Shown one piece after another: positions 48,182 through 59,002 of a stretch of 64,000 nt of DNA (positions within the stretch are counted from its first letter, which is position 1; every line of letters begins with the position of its first letter). The DNA is taken from assembly GCF_050948215.1 (NCBI RefSeq), contig NC_135149.1, forward strand, positions 2,046,001-2,110,000, given 5' to 3'. The notes beneath the pieces were generated by a model. The model was not told the DNA's origin. It ran no database searches and saw only the letters and a program-made list of their open reading frames with translations. The position numbers and the translations under genes are program-made. This DNA comes from Halictus rubicundus (Eukaryota; Arthropoda; Insecta; Hymenoptera; Halictidae).

Positions 48182-48657
48182 CAGTCAAACCTGTTTTTGT
48201 GCGGTAGATAGGGACCGCTAAAAGAAACCGCACAAAAAAATTTTTCAGAAACTTCATAAATAGCTATAACAAATAATTTTTTACAACATATTAAAGAAAA
48301 TTTTTTATGCGGTGGAGAGAGACCGCATAAAAAAAGTCTCGCTTAGAAAATATGTCAAATATTTACGAAATAGCGAGAAAGTACTTTCCAAACAAAATAA
48401 ACCATTAAATTACACATGGAAACATTTAAAAACAATTTAATTTCTCATTTGAAACATGGAGAAATTTTCAAAATGCACATAATTCAATACTACTCGTCGT
48501 AGTCCAAAACGAGCATCTTCTTGTGATGAGAACATTACAAGGGTGTTATAATGCCAACACCGTTGGCATTCATATACCGCAAAAAAAAATCGCACAAAAC
48601 AAATCGCACAAAAAAGAAATCGCATAGAAAAGGACCGCACAAAAACAGGTTTGACTG
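48182..48657. mobile_element. Tc1/mariner (pogo-like) MITE
   Basis: The element starts CAGTCAAACCTGTTTTTG and ends with its exact complement (23-bp perfect TIRs, through GTGCGG). It is flanked by TA on both sides (48180-48181, 48658-48659). TA duplications and a CAG...ACCT terminus fit the Tc1/mariner group, pogo/Tigger branch. ACCGCA(C/T)AAAAA is repeated several times inside near both ends. The 476-bp body has no transposase. Confidence 0.85.
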
Positions 48658-49615
48658 TAAACAGAAAGTTCTGTCGTATTTTAAATAAGCAGGTAATTTT
48701 TTTTGTAAAACAAAAACACATGTTGCTATTGAGTCATTGGGAAACAAGAATGGACAGGTTACCTGAAAGATGGCAACAAGTTGTTACAAATAATGGCAAT
48801 TATATCATTGAATAATATTAAACATATATTTTTATAAATTGATGTTTTCTTTAAAATACGACAGAACTTTCCCCTTAACCTAATATATTTTTATAACAGT
48901 TCTAAGTACAGTTCTAAGTCAGGCCTGTGAGGTATGCATCGACCCGGAAATAGATGGGTCGGAATTTGTAAACAAATTTTGGTGGCAAATTAAAAACAAA
49001 TCAAGAACAAATTGTTTACTTGGCGAGGGAAATGCCGGTCTCTGATAGCTGATAGCTGATAGTAATGTAAATACAGTTTTCTTTCGATATATATACATAA
49101 GACGATGGCTCGGCACTCGGCACCGGCTCTGGAGATATTTCGGATGAGCAGGGTACATATACATACCTCTGCAGCGATATCTTTCGTTGGAAAAGTATAG
49201 AATATGGCATACCCCCTCATCGTTCTGGCACTAACAATAAGCGGTGTCGAGCGAACAACTTCAAAAGAATATGAGGGGGTAGCGATTTTCTTATTTCGAA
49301 AGAAACATCGTTGCTTTATACCTGTATGTACGTATATCGAAAGAAAACTGTACTTGCATAATATGTAGATACTTACCAGGTTAATTTGTATTTTAATAGA
49401 GTAGAAACAAGATAAAAATTGAGACGCGCATTGTCGATAGCGCCATATCTACGGTAAATCGGCCAAGTTTGCTAGCCGAATAGTTTACGATTTCACTGAT
49501 GAGCGGCGCTACCAATACATCGCAGCCGAATCGAATCGAGTCGCATCGCTATATACCTATAGTTCACGGTATCACAGACGTCACAATCACAGAACAGACA
49601 GATATCGACTACGAT

Positions 49616-49672
49616 GATGAAAACGTAAACGTAATCGTAAACGAAAACGTAAACGAAAGCTTTCGCTTTCGT
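49616..49672. repeat. AAACGT-type hexamer repeat
   Basis: Runs of AACGTAAACG/AACGAAAACG just upstream of BUD31, ending in the palindrome GAAAGCTTTC. Confidence 0.7.
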
Positions 49673-49730
49673 TAGGTAGACGACTGTGCCCCTTACATAG
49701 AATTGTGCTCCTTACGATTGAAGTAGAAAC

Positions 49731-50384
49731 ATGCCAAAAGTACGACGAAGTAAGAAACCTCCACCGGACGGATGGGAATTGATTGAGCCAACGTTGGAGG
49801 AATTGGAGCAAAAAATGCGAGAAGGTAACCACGATGCGCTGTACGTAGGTTATGTTTGCGAGAGAAATGTTTTTTATTCTTCTTATTCTTTTCTGTGTCG
49901 GTAACTCGTGCGTTATTTCTCGTTTATCGGTTGGTTGAATCGCAGCCGAAACGGAACCTCACGAAGGCAAGCGTAAACAAGAATCTTTGTGGCCAATTTT
50001 CAAAATCCATCATCAAAAATCACGGTACATATACGATTTGTACTACAGACGGAAAGCCATAAGCCGTGGTAAGTACCGTTCGAAAGCGTTTCTCGTCTTA
50101 GCTTTCTCGAAAACTACGACTACGGCAGAGTACGGTAACTAACTTTGTGTTTTCTTTTGTTTTTAGAACTGTACGATTACTGTTTGAATGAGAACATAGC
50201 TGACAAGAATTTGATAGCGAAATGGAAGAAAGTGGGCTATGAAAATCTGTGTTGTTTACGTTGCATACAAACTAGAGACACTAATTTTGGGACGAATTGT
50301 ATTTGCCGAGTTCCAAAAGGAAAACTGGAAGAGGGTAGAATAGTTGAATGCATTCATTGCGGTTGTAGAGGATGTTCCGGATAA
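49731..50384 (+). CDS. BUD31: Pre-mRNA splicing factor BUD31
   Basis: Three exons, 49731-49824, 49946-50068 and 50167-50384, with GT-AG ends in phase 1, give exactly 144 codons, the same length as human BUD31. The N-terminus reads MPKVRRSKKPPPDGWELIEP, followed by KRKQESLWPIFKIHHQKSRY and RRKAISRELYDYCLNE. The C-terminal ~45 residues form the invariant zinc-binding cysteine cluster (ENLCCLRCIQTRDTNFG, CICRVPKG, CIHCGCRGCSG). BUD31 is a nuclear spliceosome protein (yeast Bud31, Drosophila l(1)10Bb) of the activated B complex near U2/NTC factors. The CG|GTACAT inside exon 2 looks like a donor but must be retained because the protein is continuous there. A typical highly conserved housekeeping gene with no irregularity. 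Confidence 0.98.
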
Positions 50385-50937
50385 CCTACGTCGACGAAAA
50401 TAGGATGATCTCGACGATCGACGGTCGATCGGCGTCTGTGCCGTCGAACCGTACTTGTTTTTAAAGTTCTTCGCACGTAGACACCTACGCGCGAACACTG
50501 GAAATGTACGTTAAGGTAAATACTATCGTTTCGACGTTCGTGTCAGAAAGACGCGTTTTGTTTCTAAAATTGTATGGCGCGAGTTTCACGGGTCAGAACT
50601 CGTCGCGCGAGATTCGAATATCAATGAAAATAAACGACTGTTGACACGGAACAGGAAAATAAGCATATTCTGCTGGTTAGAGAGGCCAGTATTTTTCCTT
50701 TTTTTTTTTTAGTTGTACTCCGTGATCCACGGACGTTGTCGTTTCAGAGTCGAATGGATAGCGGAAGAAGCAAACGTAAAGCGGAAGCGAATCTAGTGGA
50801 AAACGATGGAAAATTCCGACAGTGACGATATTTTACCGTATAGTAGGCGCACAAGACAAGATCCGATAACGCCCGTTATCGATGTAGTGTACCTAGTCTG
50901 CTGTCTCCAAAAAGGAACGACCGAGCGAGATCGCTTA
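50385..50937. other. Spacer between convergent BUD31 and the TQT-protein gene
   Basis: About 550 bp. The left part is the BUD31 3' UTR. A T-run occurs near 50699-50711. A short plus-strand frame at 50806 has no recognisable features. Confidence 0.55.
50629..50634 (+). terminator. Polyadenylation signal of BUD31
   Basis: AATAAA about 245 bp after the stop codon. Confidence 0.55.
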
Positions 50938-52588
50938 TCATTCTTTCACGTAGAACTCGATGAAATTGGTCTGAATTTCTTTATGAGCGCACGTCTGCGT
51001 ACCCTGAGTGCTCGTTAAAAACGCTTTGTTCAAGCTTCGTCGAGGTGGTTTCGTGGGGGCCGGTGATATGCTCGATGGTTTGCTCGATGGTTTGCTCGAT
51101 GATTTGCTCGACGTTCCATCGATGTTTCGTATCTCGTCCGATCTAGCGGATAAACGCGAAGCAACGAGATCCTCTTTCGAAGTTTGCGTACTGATACCAA
51201 TGATTTGCCAAGAGTATTTAATGGAACAAGCGTAGGCCGTTGTGTCATCGTCGTCGTTGAACATGTCCTGTAGCAAATGTTCAAGAAGCGTTCGCGACGT
51301 TTGAGTATTTTTGCCGAGTACTTGCCACGAATACTTGAATTTGCAAGGGTACGCGTCTTCCGAGAGATTCGCTGCTGCATTGGGAACAATCGAACGATCG
51401 GTATCGTCAAGTTCTGTCCTCGATGCGTTCGACTCGTCGTAACGCCCGAAAAGTTTGTCTGCGTCGAAAACGTTGAACAGGCTTCGGCAAACATCGGTGG
51501 GTGTCGTTGTTACTGCTGTCGTCGCTTCGGCTTCTGTTTCGGTTGTAGTCACTGTTACCGTTTCCGTTTCCGTTTCGGCCTTTCTCTCCGCTTCCGCTTC
51601 CGTCTCTGTGACCGTGACCGTGGTCACCTTGGCTCTGCGGGCAGGCGTCGTTGCGACGGTGAACGCTACGGGTATGCCAAAGGAATCGGTTTCAAGTAAT
51701 CGTACCGCTTTATCGAATATCGTTGTCAACGTATCCGTCGACAACCAATCTATTTTTTGTAAATCGCGTAGGGCGCGCCGCGTCGCTGTCTCGCTGTCGA
51801 TGTTTTCGACGTTGTTCGACAAGTTTGACGAGTTCACCGAGATGGACAAGTTCGTCGTGCTGGCCGATGCCCGAGCGTTCACCGTGAACCGTGCATTCGC
51901 TTGCGGTTGGTTCACGCTGATGCCGTAATCTGCGTAGCATCGGTCGGGGTCGACTCGATTTTTGCAAGTTTTCCGACGTTTCCGAGGCGGAAGGAGCTCC
52001 GGCACGATACTCGCGTTTGCTGAAATCGGAGAAGGAAAGGGTAGTACGTTTGTTTTCTTGTCGTCTCGTGGTCGTCTCGAGATGGCCGTATTATTAAATA
52101 GTGGCAACGTGGAATTCCGATTATCGTTCGAGGTCCGTTTCTTCTCGTGACAGCGTAATCGTTTGCTCTGGAAACACGTGTTGTTCCTTTAGCGAGATTT
52201 ACCTATGTATACGTATATTCGACGAGAAATTTGAACGAGTTTGAATAGATTTTAATGTGAATTTTACCGGTTGCCGAGGAGGTTGCTTCAGAAGCGGTAT
52301 CGTCGCATCGTCGTCGCGTTTCCGCAGTCGAATCGCTTTCGTCGCTGTTCGTTCGGAGAAGCTGGAACGGACGCGCGAACTTTTCTCGACGAAAACGGTT
52401 TTCTTTATCGGTACCAGAACATTTTCGGTGATCAGTCCGACAACGGAGGTTGGCGATCGAGTCGGTACTTTCGACTCGAGGGCTTTGCAAATGCGATTGT
52501 ACCTCGCTACGTGTTTTACCGTCATATTTTGCTCGTAGTTGTATCGTATTTCGGCTGTTTTCTCGTCCGTGTCAGGGTCAACTATAAA
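50938..52588 (-). CDS. Unrecognised Thr/Glu-rich protein with three TQT (LC8-type) motifs
   Basis: The main exon, 50938-52167, is open for about 409 codons to the stop at 50938-50940. I do not recognise a family. Counting from the Pro-Leu-Phe start of its conserved-looking part, it has a basic cluster PPRKRRKTCKNR (about 40-51), a possible helix (RALRDLQKIDWLSTDTLTTI), a Thr/Glu repeat region (TVTVTETEAEAE), and two similar modules, YPCKFKYSWQVLGKNTQTS and YACSIKYSWQIIGISTQTS. A third motif TQGTQTC lies near the C-terminus. K-x-TQT is the known docking motif for dynein light chain LC8. There is no ATG near the 5' end of the exon, so an upstream exon is needed. A candidate is 52268-52588 (donor CCG|GTAAAA, acceptor TTTCCAG, phase 0), but its own start is unresolved. 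Residual doubt: high GC-biased repeat content can keep frames open by chance, yet the duplicated KYSWQ modules argue for real coding. Confidence 0.55.
51512..51620. repeat. Hexameric GTTTCC/GTGACC repeat inside the TQT-protein exon
   Basis: Hexamer-like repeats encode the Thr/Val/Glu-rich stretch on the minus strand; no frame disruption results. Confidence 0.7.
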
Positions 52589-52649
52589 CTGGACGATTTT
52601 GATGTCGGTGAACGAAACATGGTTAAAGGTGGGAAGGCGGCGCGCGCGA

Positions 52650-52680
52650 GATACGAGATACGAGATACGAGAAACGAGAA
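52650..52680. repeat. (GAGATAC)n short tandem repeat
   Basis: About four 7-bp units GAGATAC, the last degenerate. Confidence 0.85.
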
Positions 52681-53309
52681 AAGCTTGAGCGACGCGTACG
52701 CGCAAACAAAATCGTGTCGTCGAAATTCGTGGAAATCTGGCTGCACACACTATTGTACAGGCATGTTGCAAATATACATTATGTACACTGGCTCATGGAA
52801 GTATTCGTCGGTCTCCGTAGATTCGCGATAAGGTAGAGTGACCACATTACCGTCAAAAAATAGTTTTACGTACTTCAAGTTTTTGTCCTTAAATAAGAAT
52901 ATTTTATCGCTGATAAAGGGCTCATTCGAAAGAGGAAGATTCAATCTAGTGCGCGCTGGTCAGGAGCTGCCGAGATTATGTAGATGTTTGGTAATATAAG
53001 CGTTCGAAGTAGGCCAAAAATTGACGATGTGCATGCCGTGGAATCCAAGCATTTTGATGCCATTGGATGAGTTTTCTGGATGATGTCGCGACCAGCGCGC
53101 ACTAGAAAATATCTCCAACTACAAATTGAGCTATAATTTGTCTTGATTCTGTTGCGAAATAAAGGCGAAAACTTGAAGCACGTTTCTGGCGTCAGAATTC
53201 ATAATATCGATAATACAGAGCAAAAAATGTGACAAGTTTAGTCACAGACTTAAGACCCGTCGGATCAAGACCAAGACGAATCTTAAGTCTGTGAATGGAA
53301 ATTATTAAT

Positions 53310-53890
53310 TAAAAAGTCACGTGACTACCCCGGGACCTTAAAACAGTATAATTTTTTTTTAATTGGACCGAGCGACCAGACTTTTTTTAGCAATTGGATT
53401 AGTTGGTTTACCGAATGACGTGCAAAAGAGATTTTGAAAAAATTGCAATTGCTAGGAATTATAAGAGCAAATAAAAAGACACTTTCCGAAACCGTTTTAT
53501 TCGAAATCGGTTGATGCAGATAAAAACGGCACGCCTCGAAAGATGTTAGAATCTGTGAATTTTAAGCAGGAACTGACCAAAAAGTCGTGAAAAACTGTGA
53601 TTTTCACCTTTTTTAACTGTTTGTGGCTCGTGATAATCGATTTCAATGAAATTTTCAGCATGCGTATAACTAACATAGATCTCCAAAACGCATATTTTAA
53701 ATTTTCATTACAGGCTCAAATAAAACAGTTTTGGAAAGTGCCTTTTTTATTTGTTTGCAAAATCTTTTTTTCACGTCATTCGGTAAACCAATTCTTCTAA
53801 TTGCTCAAAAAAGTCAGGTCATTTGATCTATTTTAAAATAAAAGTTATACTGTTTTTAAAGGGGCGTTCGAATACTTTTGTGAGCTTGGT
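53310..53890. mobile_element. Large fold-back TIR element, Tc1/mariner-like end
   Basis: Arms of roughly 180-200 bp are inverted: AGTATAA, then GACTTTTTT, AGCAATT and GGTTTACCGAATGACGTG on the left (53340-53435) match the complement on the right (53765-53860). Further inside, GACACTTTCCGAAACCGTTT (53478-) pairs with 53715-53745. The right end reads CTCACAAAAGTATTCGAAC on the minus strand, next to TATA, typical of Tc1/mariner MITEs. The left terminus is degraded. Confidence 0.65.
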
Positions 53891-54507
53891 ATATATATAT
53901 ACGTTCCATCGGATGACAGAAGCTAATCTATAAGAAAAATCGACGAGAAATATGACGTCGACTGCGAGGAAAATAAATTAGTCGACGAAAGTCTGTCTGT
54001 TTTACCTCGTTGACCGAGGGTATTCTTTATTTGTAAAAAATATAATAATGTAATGACGACGCTGCTGGCAGTAACGATAATGTTTGCAATTGTATTAGCA
54101 ACCGTGATACTGGCGACGACGAGAACGTTGGTGACAGCAACGGTACAACGACGACGTTTCACGCGATCGTAACGATAACTGTGTACTTATTATATGTATA
54201 CGTACTATGTATATTATTCACCCTAAGTTGACGGTAGCGACGATAACAAGTGCAACGGTACGAACGTGCGAACGTCGACACCGACGTCGACGTCAACGTC
54301 GTTCGCGCAGCTTTCCAATGTTGAACATGTAACGTCGACGGTAAAAAACTGTAAAAAAAAGCAGACGATAACTCGATGAACAACGTAACGAATAATCGAG
54401 ATACATATGTGGATGCACGGTAAAAACGGATACGAAACGTTGAATGTCGATGTTGCTTCGAAAATCTGTCGAATCGATTCCGCCGATACGATACGATACG
54501 AAACGCA

Positions 54508-54610
54508 ACGATAATTGTAACGATAACGGTAACGGTAACGATGATGGTAACGGTAACGATGACGGTAACGGTAACGGTAACGATAACGGTAACGGTAACG
54601 ACGACGAAAC
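54508..54610. repeat. (GGTAAC)n hexamer-like repeat
   Basis: About 100 bp of GGTAAC/GATAAC/GATGGTAAC units. It is not the insect telomere repeat TTAGG. Confidence 0.9.
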
Positions 54611-55791
54611 GCAAACGATCGAAATCGCGTCGCCTCTCGCGTCGGGTTTTACGCCTACGAGCGTAGACGCGGATGAACAAGGTGCGGTGAGGTATGTGCG
54701 CGTTGCATGAGCACGTGACCGTGACCGCGAAAATGATCGCGACCACGACCGTTCGCTATCGATTCTCTAAGATATCGGTTGAATCTTCGATTAGGAAACT
54801 ATATACAAAAGAAAGACGGCCCCTTCGCGTGACGAGTGACGCGCGCGCGACGAATGCTGCTCCCTCGGGGTTCGTACCTTTCCGCTAAAAATAATCGATG
54901 CGTCCTACTATTCTCGATATATACAAGTTTGTTCGGCATATTCTCATAGAATAACGCGCGCACGTGAACGCATACCGCGCGCGTGCGAACATTCGCAGGC
55001 ACTCTTGTCGTTAACGTAACGCGAATAGATTGTACATATATACGTGCTAGTGTGATTCCGAATCCGTTTCCGATTAAAGGGGGCGATTAAAGACGATCTA
55101 CCGAAATTGGCTATAGATTCCGAATCTCGTGACTCTCGTGAAACGAACACGGTACGGATCGCGCGCGTAGACGGCCAACGACAACTTTTGAGTTCTCGTA
55201 TCTCCCGAATCAATGCGTCGTCTATTTAATTACCTTTGGTTGGTTGGTTTCGTTTGGTTGGGTTGGTTGGTTGTTTGATCGGATGATCGATCAATTGTTT
55301 TACATGCTACAGCTACGATGGTTGTTCTCCTCTATAGTCGTTCGTCTACCACTACCTATGCGATCGATCGATCGGCCGGCTCGCCTTACACCGCTCTACT
55401 GCGTCCGATGCATTGCCCCTTTTCCTTTTTCTCGCTCGATCAAACGAATAAAACGAGCGAAGCGATAAAATTTTTCTTTTAAAGATTTCTACTCGGTCCG
55501 ATGGCGCGAATAAAGGCGCGCTGGACTTGGTCGTACATTTTATCGCGAAACGACGATGAAAAGCGATGAAAGATTGATTCCTGAGAAACGAGAACAAGCA
55601 AAGAAATGGCAGTAGTTTCTAGTTTCGTCTACGGTGATCGCGAATCTTGTACCGCGTTCATATCGGCGTCTGCGAGCGCTAGCGCTAGGATTGGTATCGC
55701 GGGAGCAACCGTGACCGCGATCGTGATTGTGATCGCGATCGCAACCGAGTTCGAGTTCGAGTTCGACTTTGAATTCGCGTCCGCGCTTCTG

Positions 55792-58700
55792 TCAATATGG
55801 TACGTGGATGTTTCTCGGTGTGGAGCGACGCCTGCAAATTCTGCAAACCGTGAGCAAACAGACAAGACCGAGAAGAACCGCGAGAGCAGCGCCCAGACCG
55901 GCGCCGGCCCATCCGGCCGAGCCGACGACGCTGGCGAAGCCACCGACACCGTTTCCGGATCCGGCTGCGTTCCCGCGAGCGCCGAGCACGTCGGTTCCGC
56001 AGGTTTCGCTCGATTCGTCGTTCGGTTCCTCCGGTATCGCCAACAAACCGGTACCGTTGTTCGTCTTGCGGAAAGTGGACTTGGGTTCCGGTGCCGGACA
56101 GTTTACCACTCCGTTGCAGACGAGTCTCGCGGGGATGCAGCCGACGTCGCCGGGACAGCGAAATCCGCATACTTCCTCGAGTTTTTGCGTGTTGAGGGCT
56201 CCCGAGGCGTCGCGTGGCAGGTGATACAGCTCGGTCCAAGCGATTTTGAAAGCCGCTCGTGCCGGGGCCATCGAACCGGTGAACTGAACGATCACGGCGG
56301 GCCATTCCGACTCCTCGTTCGGGCTCGAGGACGTCTGAGACGGCGACCCACCACCGACGTTCGGCTGTTGCGTTTGCGTTTGCGTCTGCGTGTTCTCAAA
56401 GTTGTAACCGTAACCGTAACTGTAGCTGGATCCGGTGCCGGACCCGGAAGCCGAACCGGATCCCGAATTCAGACCGGAACCCCGTTCGTCGGACGATCGA
56501 ACACCGCCCGGAGAGATCTGTGCCGCCGAAATGATCGGCATTTTCAGGGCAGAGCTGATGTTCTCGCCGCATATACCGAGAAACGGTTCCGGGTTGCCGG
56601 GCAAAAAGATTTCTAATTTGCCGTCCTCGCAGGATCTCGAGGCGAATTTAATTTTATCGAAGTGCAGCCACACGTCTCTGTCTCGATTCACGCGAAGTTC
56701 CCAAATGCATTTGATCGAACGAGGTGGCGCGACATATCCGAGTGCTTCGTAATGCGGGAACTCGATCTCGCCGTTGGTGGTAGCTGGCAGAATCGCGGGT
56801 CCGCACAGCGGGCTGTGAGCAAATTCGTATCTCGCCTCGAATAGCGGCGCGTGTTGCTTGAAATAACTGACCGCCGAATGCGTTCCGTCCACCAACATTT
56901 TCAGTTCGAGTTTTTCTCCGCGCGAGATGACGCGTACCACGGGTTTACCGTCGCCGACCATCGACGATCGACAGATGCAATGTCCTGTCTTGTCGGCGCC
57001 GAGATCCTGTTGTTGTTGCTGTTGCTGTTGCTGTTGCCGCGATTGTTGAGACAGTTGAGATTGTTGAGCTTGTTGCTGGTGATTCTGGTAAAACTGTTGC
57101 TCGCCGGAAACGGAGACGGCCGGTTCTTTGATGATCAAACGATCGACCCGACTGTCCCAACAGTGTCCGCATTGCCTATGCTCCTTGAAGGAGACCGACT
57201 CGACGGTGAGAATGACGCGTGCGTACAGCCGTTTGTCCGTGAGGAAGGTGTAGGTGCAGGAGAGATCGGTCGGCGGATCGCCCGGCCGTTTATAAACGAG
57301 CGTGTTGAGCGGCGATCGTAATCGACCGGAACGCGTTCTCCACGAGGCGAAAGTCTCGTCGCACTCTGTCCCGGGAACGGGCTCGCCGAATCTGGTCGCA
57401 TTGAAGAAATCATACTGCGCCCAATAGTACAAGGAGCTGCCAGAATAGCTTCCCGTTTTGCTCTCGAATTTCACGAACAGAGCGTTCGAGCTCGATACAA
57501 AGTCGTGCTTCTCCATCGGCTTGCTGAACGTGTCGCAGAACGTTTTCATGATCCTCGCGTCGTCCGGCCAGTCGGCGTCGTAAAGGGTCAGGCTCTCGCC
57601 GCAGTCGCCTTCGTACGGTTGTATCGGCGACTCGATGCGGTTCACGCGGAAGCTTGGAAAATAGAGCCTGGCGATCTCGCCGAGCCGACCCTTGAGCAAA
57701 TAGGTGCAGCTGGTGTGCGGTGGATACCAGTGAGCCACCGAGAGAAATATCCCCTCGTTGCCGGTGTGAAGGGACTCGCTGTTCAGCAGCCAGTCGCAGC
57801 TGCCGTTTCGAACGCCGACCGTCTCCACGTGGCCCGGAAAGTTGCCCACGTTGAAGGTGAACCCGGTGTTGAGCAGCGGCCCGGCCGGCGACGAGACGAA
57901 CTCGACGTACAGATCCCGGCTGGTGCCGATGATGCTGTACGGAAACTTGCCCATCCCGCAGAACGTCCCGATCACCGGGCTGTTCTCGTCTTTGCCGTCG
58001 TACACGCGCAGGTAGTCGTAAGGGCAGTGCTCCGATCCTGAGCTTATCGGCCTCATCGGGCAGGTCATGATGTTTTCGCACCTTTGCCCGTCGATGTTGA
58101 ACTCTTGGTTCTCGATGTAGAGCTTTATGAAGGCCGACTGAGTGTTCAATCGATACTTGCAATGCAACGCGCGCGGATAGATACCCGGATAAGCCGGGCT
58201 CTGCACGTAACACGTTTGCAGCCTGCAATCCTTGAAGACTCGTTCGCAGTAACTCCCGGGAACAATCTCGCCCCTGCGATTCGGATAGAGTTCCGGATGC
58301 TGGCCATACCTCAGGTACACCTCGAACTGTTGCTCCGCGCGAGTATCGAAACTGAAGTACGTCTGATCGGTGAAGTTCTCCGCGTGGAAGAACACTCGGA
58401 CGAAATTCGTCTCGGAGATGAACGTCTGCGGTTGCTCCGATTCCCCGCAATAAACTCCAGGGTCCTTTCGATTGCTCACCTCCGACTTGGCGTTTCCATC
58501 GATGATCTATCGCCCCGTCGAAGCATTCGTATCCCGTTAAGTAAATTTCTCACGCTACTCGTGCTACTTTTGCTCGTCGCGCACCTACCTGCAAATAACC
58601 GCCGGAACAGGTAGTGGCATTTTCCAGTACGCCAACCTTGAACTTTTTAAAGCGAACCCGTAATATCCAGTCCCGGGGTGCTGTCGGGCGAAACGCCCGG

Positions 58701-59002
58701 AAACGGTACGAGCAAAACAGAGGTTTTCCCCAATTCGCTGCAGTTACAGCCGGACTCGACACGTCTTCGTATATTTCTACGGTCTTGTTGCAGTGATCAC
58801 GATCCGCTGAAACGGCGAGATAACATGATGTTCATTGGTTTTCAAGGATAAACGGTGTAAAGGGAAGCGAGAGGAAACAACGCTGTTTTCCTATGTCCTA
58901 CCTACCTCTGCGACTCGCGGCAGGACTGGGGGTGGCAAATACGAGCACGAGGAAAGCGAAGATTCCCCAGCCCCAACTGTTGGATACCGTTGGCACGAGC
59001 AT
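55792..59002 (-). CDS. culd: Multi-CUB, LDLa single-pass membrane receptor, culd-like
   Basis: Three exons, 58906-59002, 58589-58806 and 55792-58506, splice in phase (introns 99 and 82 bp) to give 1009 codons. Exon 1 is a signal peptide (MLVPTVSNSW, then IFAFLVLVFATPSPAAS). Five CUB or CUB-like modules follow at about 37-170, 192-326, 342-471, 487-666 and 673-862. CUB1 bridges all of exon 2 and the start of exon 3 (CNKTVEIYED, FCSYRFRAF, then CSGGYLQ|IIDGNAK). CUB4 carries a poly-Gln insertion (about 578-605) and CUB5 a Ser/Gly/Thr insertion. An LDL-receptor class A-like module (CGFRCPGDVGCIPARLVCNG) is at about 885-941, a transmembrane helix at about 971-994, and the cytoplasmic tail is only some 15 residues, basic at first. 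This architecture matches Drosophila culd (CUB and LDLa domain), which from memory acts in endocytic trafficking of rhodopsin and TRPL in photoreceptors. CUB/LDLa/TM architecture is clear; orthology to culd is inferred. Confidence 0.82.
57004..57100. repeat. CAG/CAA glutamine-codon repeat inside the culd-like CDS
   Basis: On the plus strand this is TTGTTGTTGCTGTTGC; on the coding strand it gives the poly-Gln segment interrupting CUB4. Confidence 0.9.

Larger units (their letters stand above)
46411..49730. other. Intergenic stretch with two TIR elements
   Basis: About 3.3 kb between SELENBP1 and BUD31, without a supported gene. It contains small TIR elements at 47092-47261 and 48182-48657. 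A motif TTTGCCACCAAAATTTG followed by ACAAATTCCGA occurs at about 46949 (+) and again inverted at about 48965-48990. Confidence 0.55.
52589..55791. other. Intergenic stretch with a fold-back element and simple repeats
   Basis: About 3.2 kb. It contains GAGATAC repeats (52650-52680), the fold-back element at 53310-53890, and a GGTAAC hexamer repeat (54508-54610). No gene is supported: frames of 195 codons at 54159-54746 (-) are repeat-derived. Confidence 0.5.

Noticed and set aside
50031..50036. Apparent donor CG|GTACAT within BUD31 exon 2
   Set aside because: The protein is continuous and conserved through this point (KSRYIYDLYY).
54159..54746. 195-codon minus-strand frame
   Set aside because: Val/Thr repeats come from the GGTAAC hexamer array.
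55606..56616. 336-codon plus-strand frame
   Set aside because: It is antisense to the culd-like exon, whose frame encodes clear CUB/LDLa/TM features.
57410..58450. 346-codon minus-strand frame
   Set aside because: Alternative frame inside the culd-like exon; Arg-rich with no domain.
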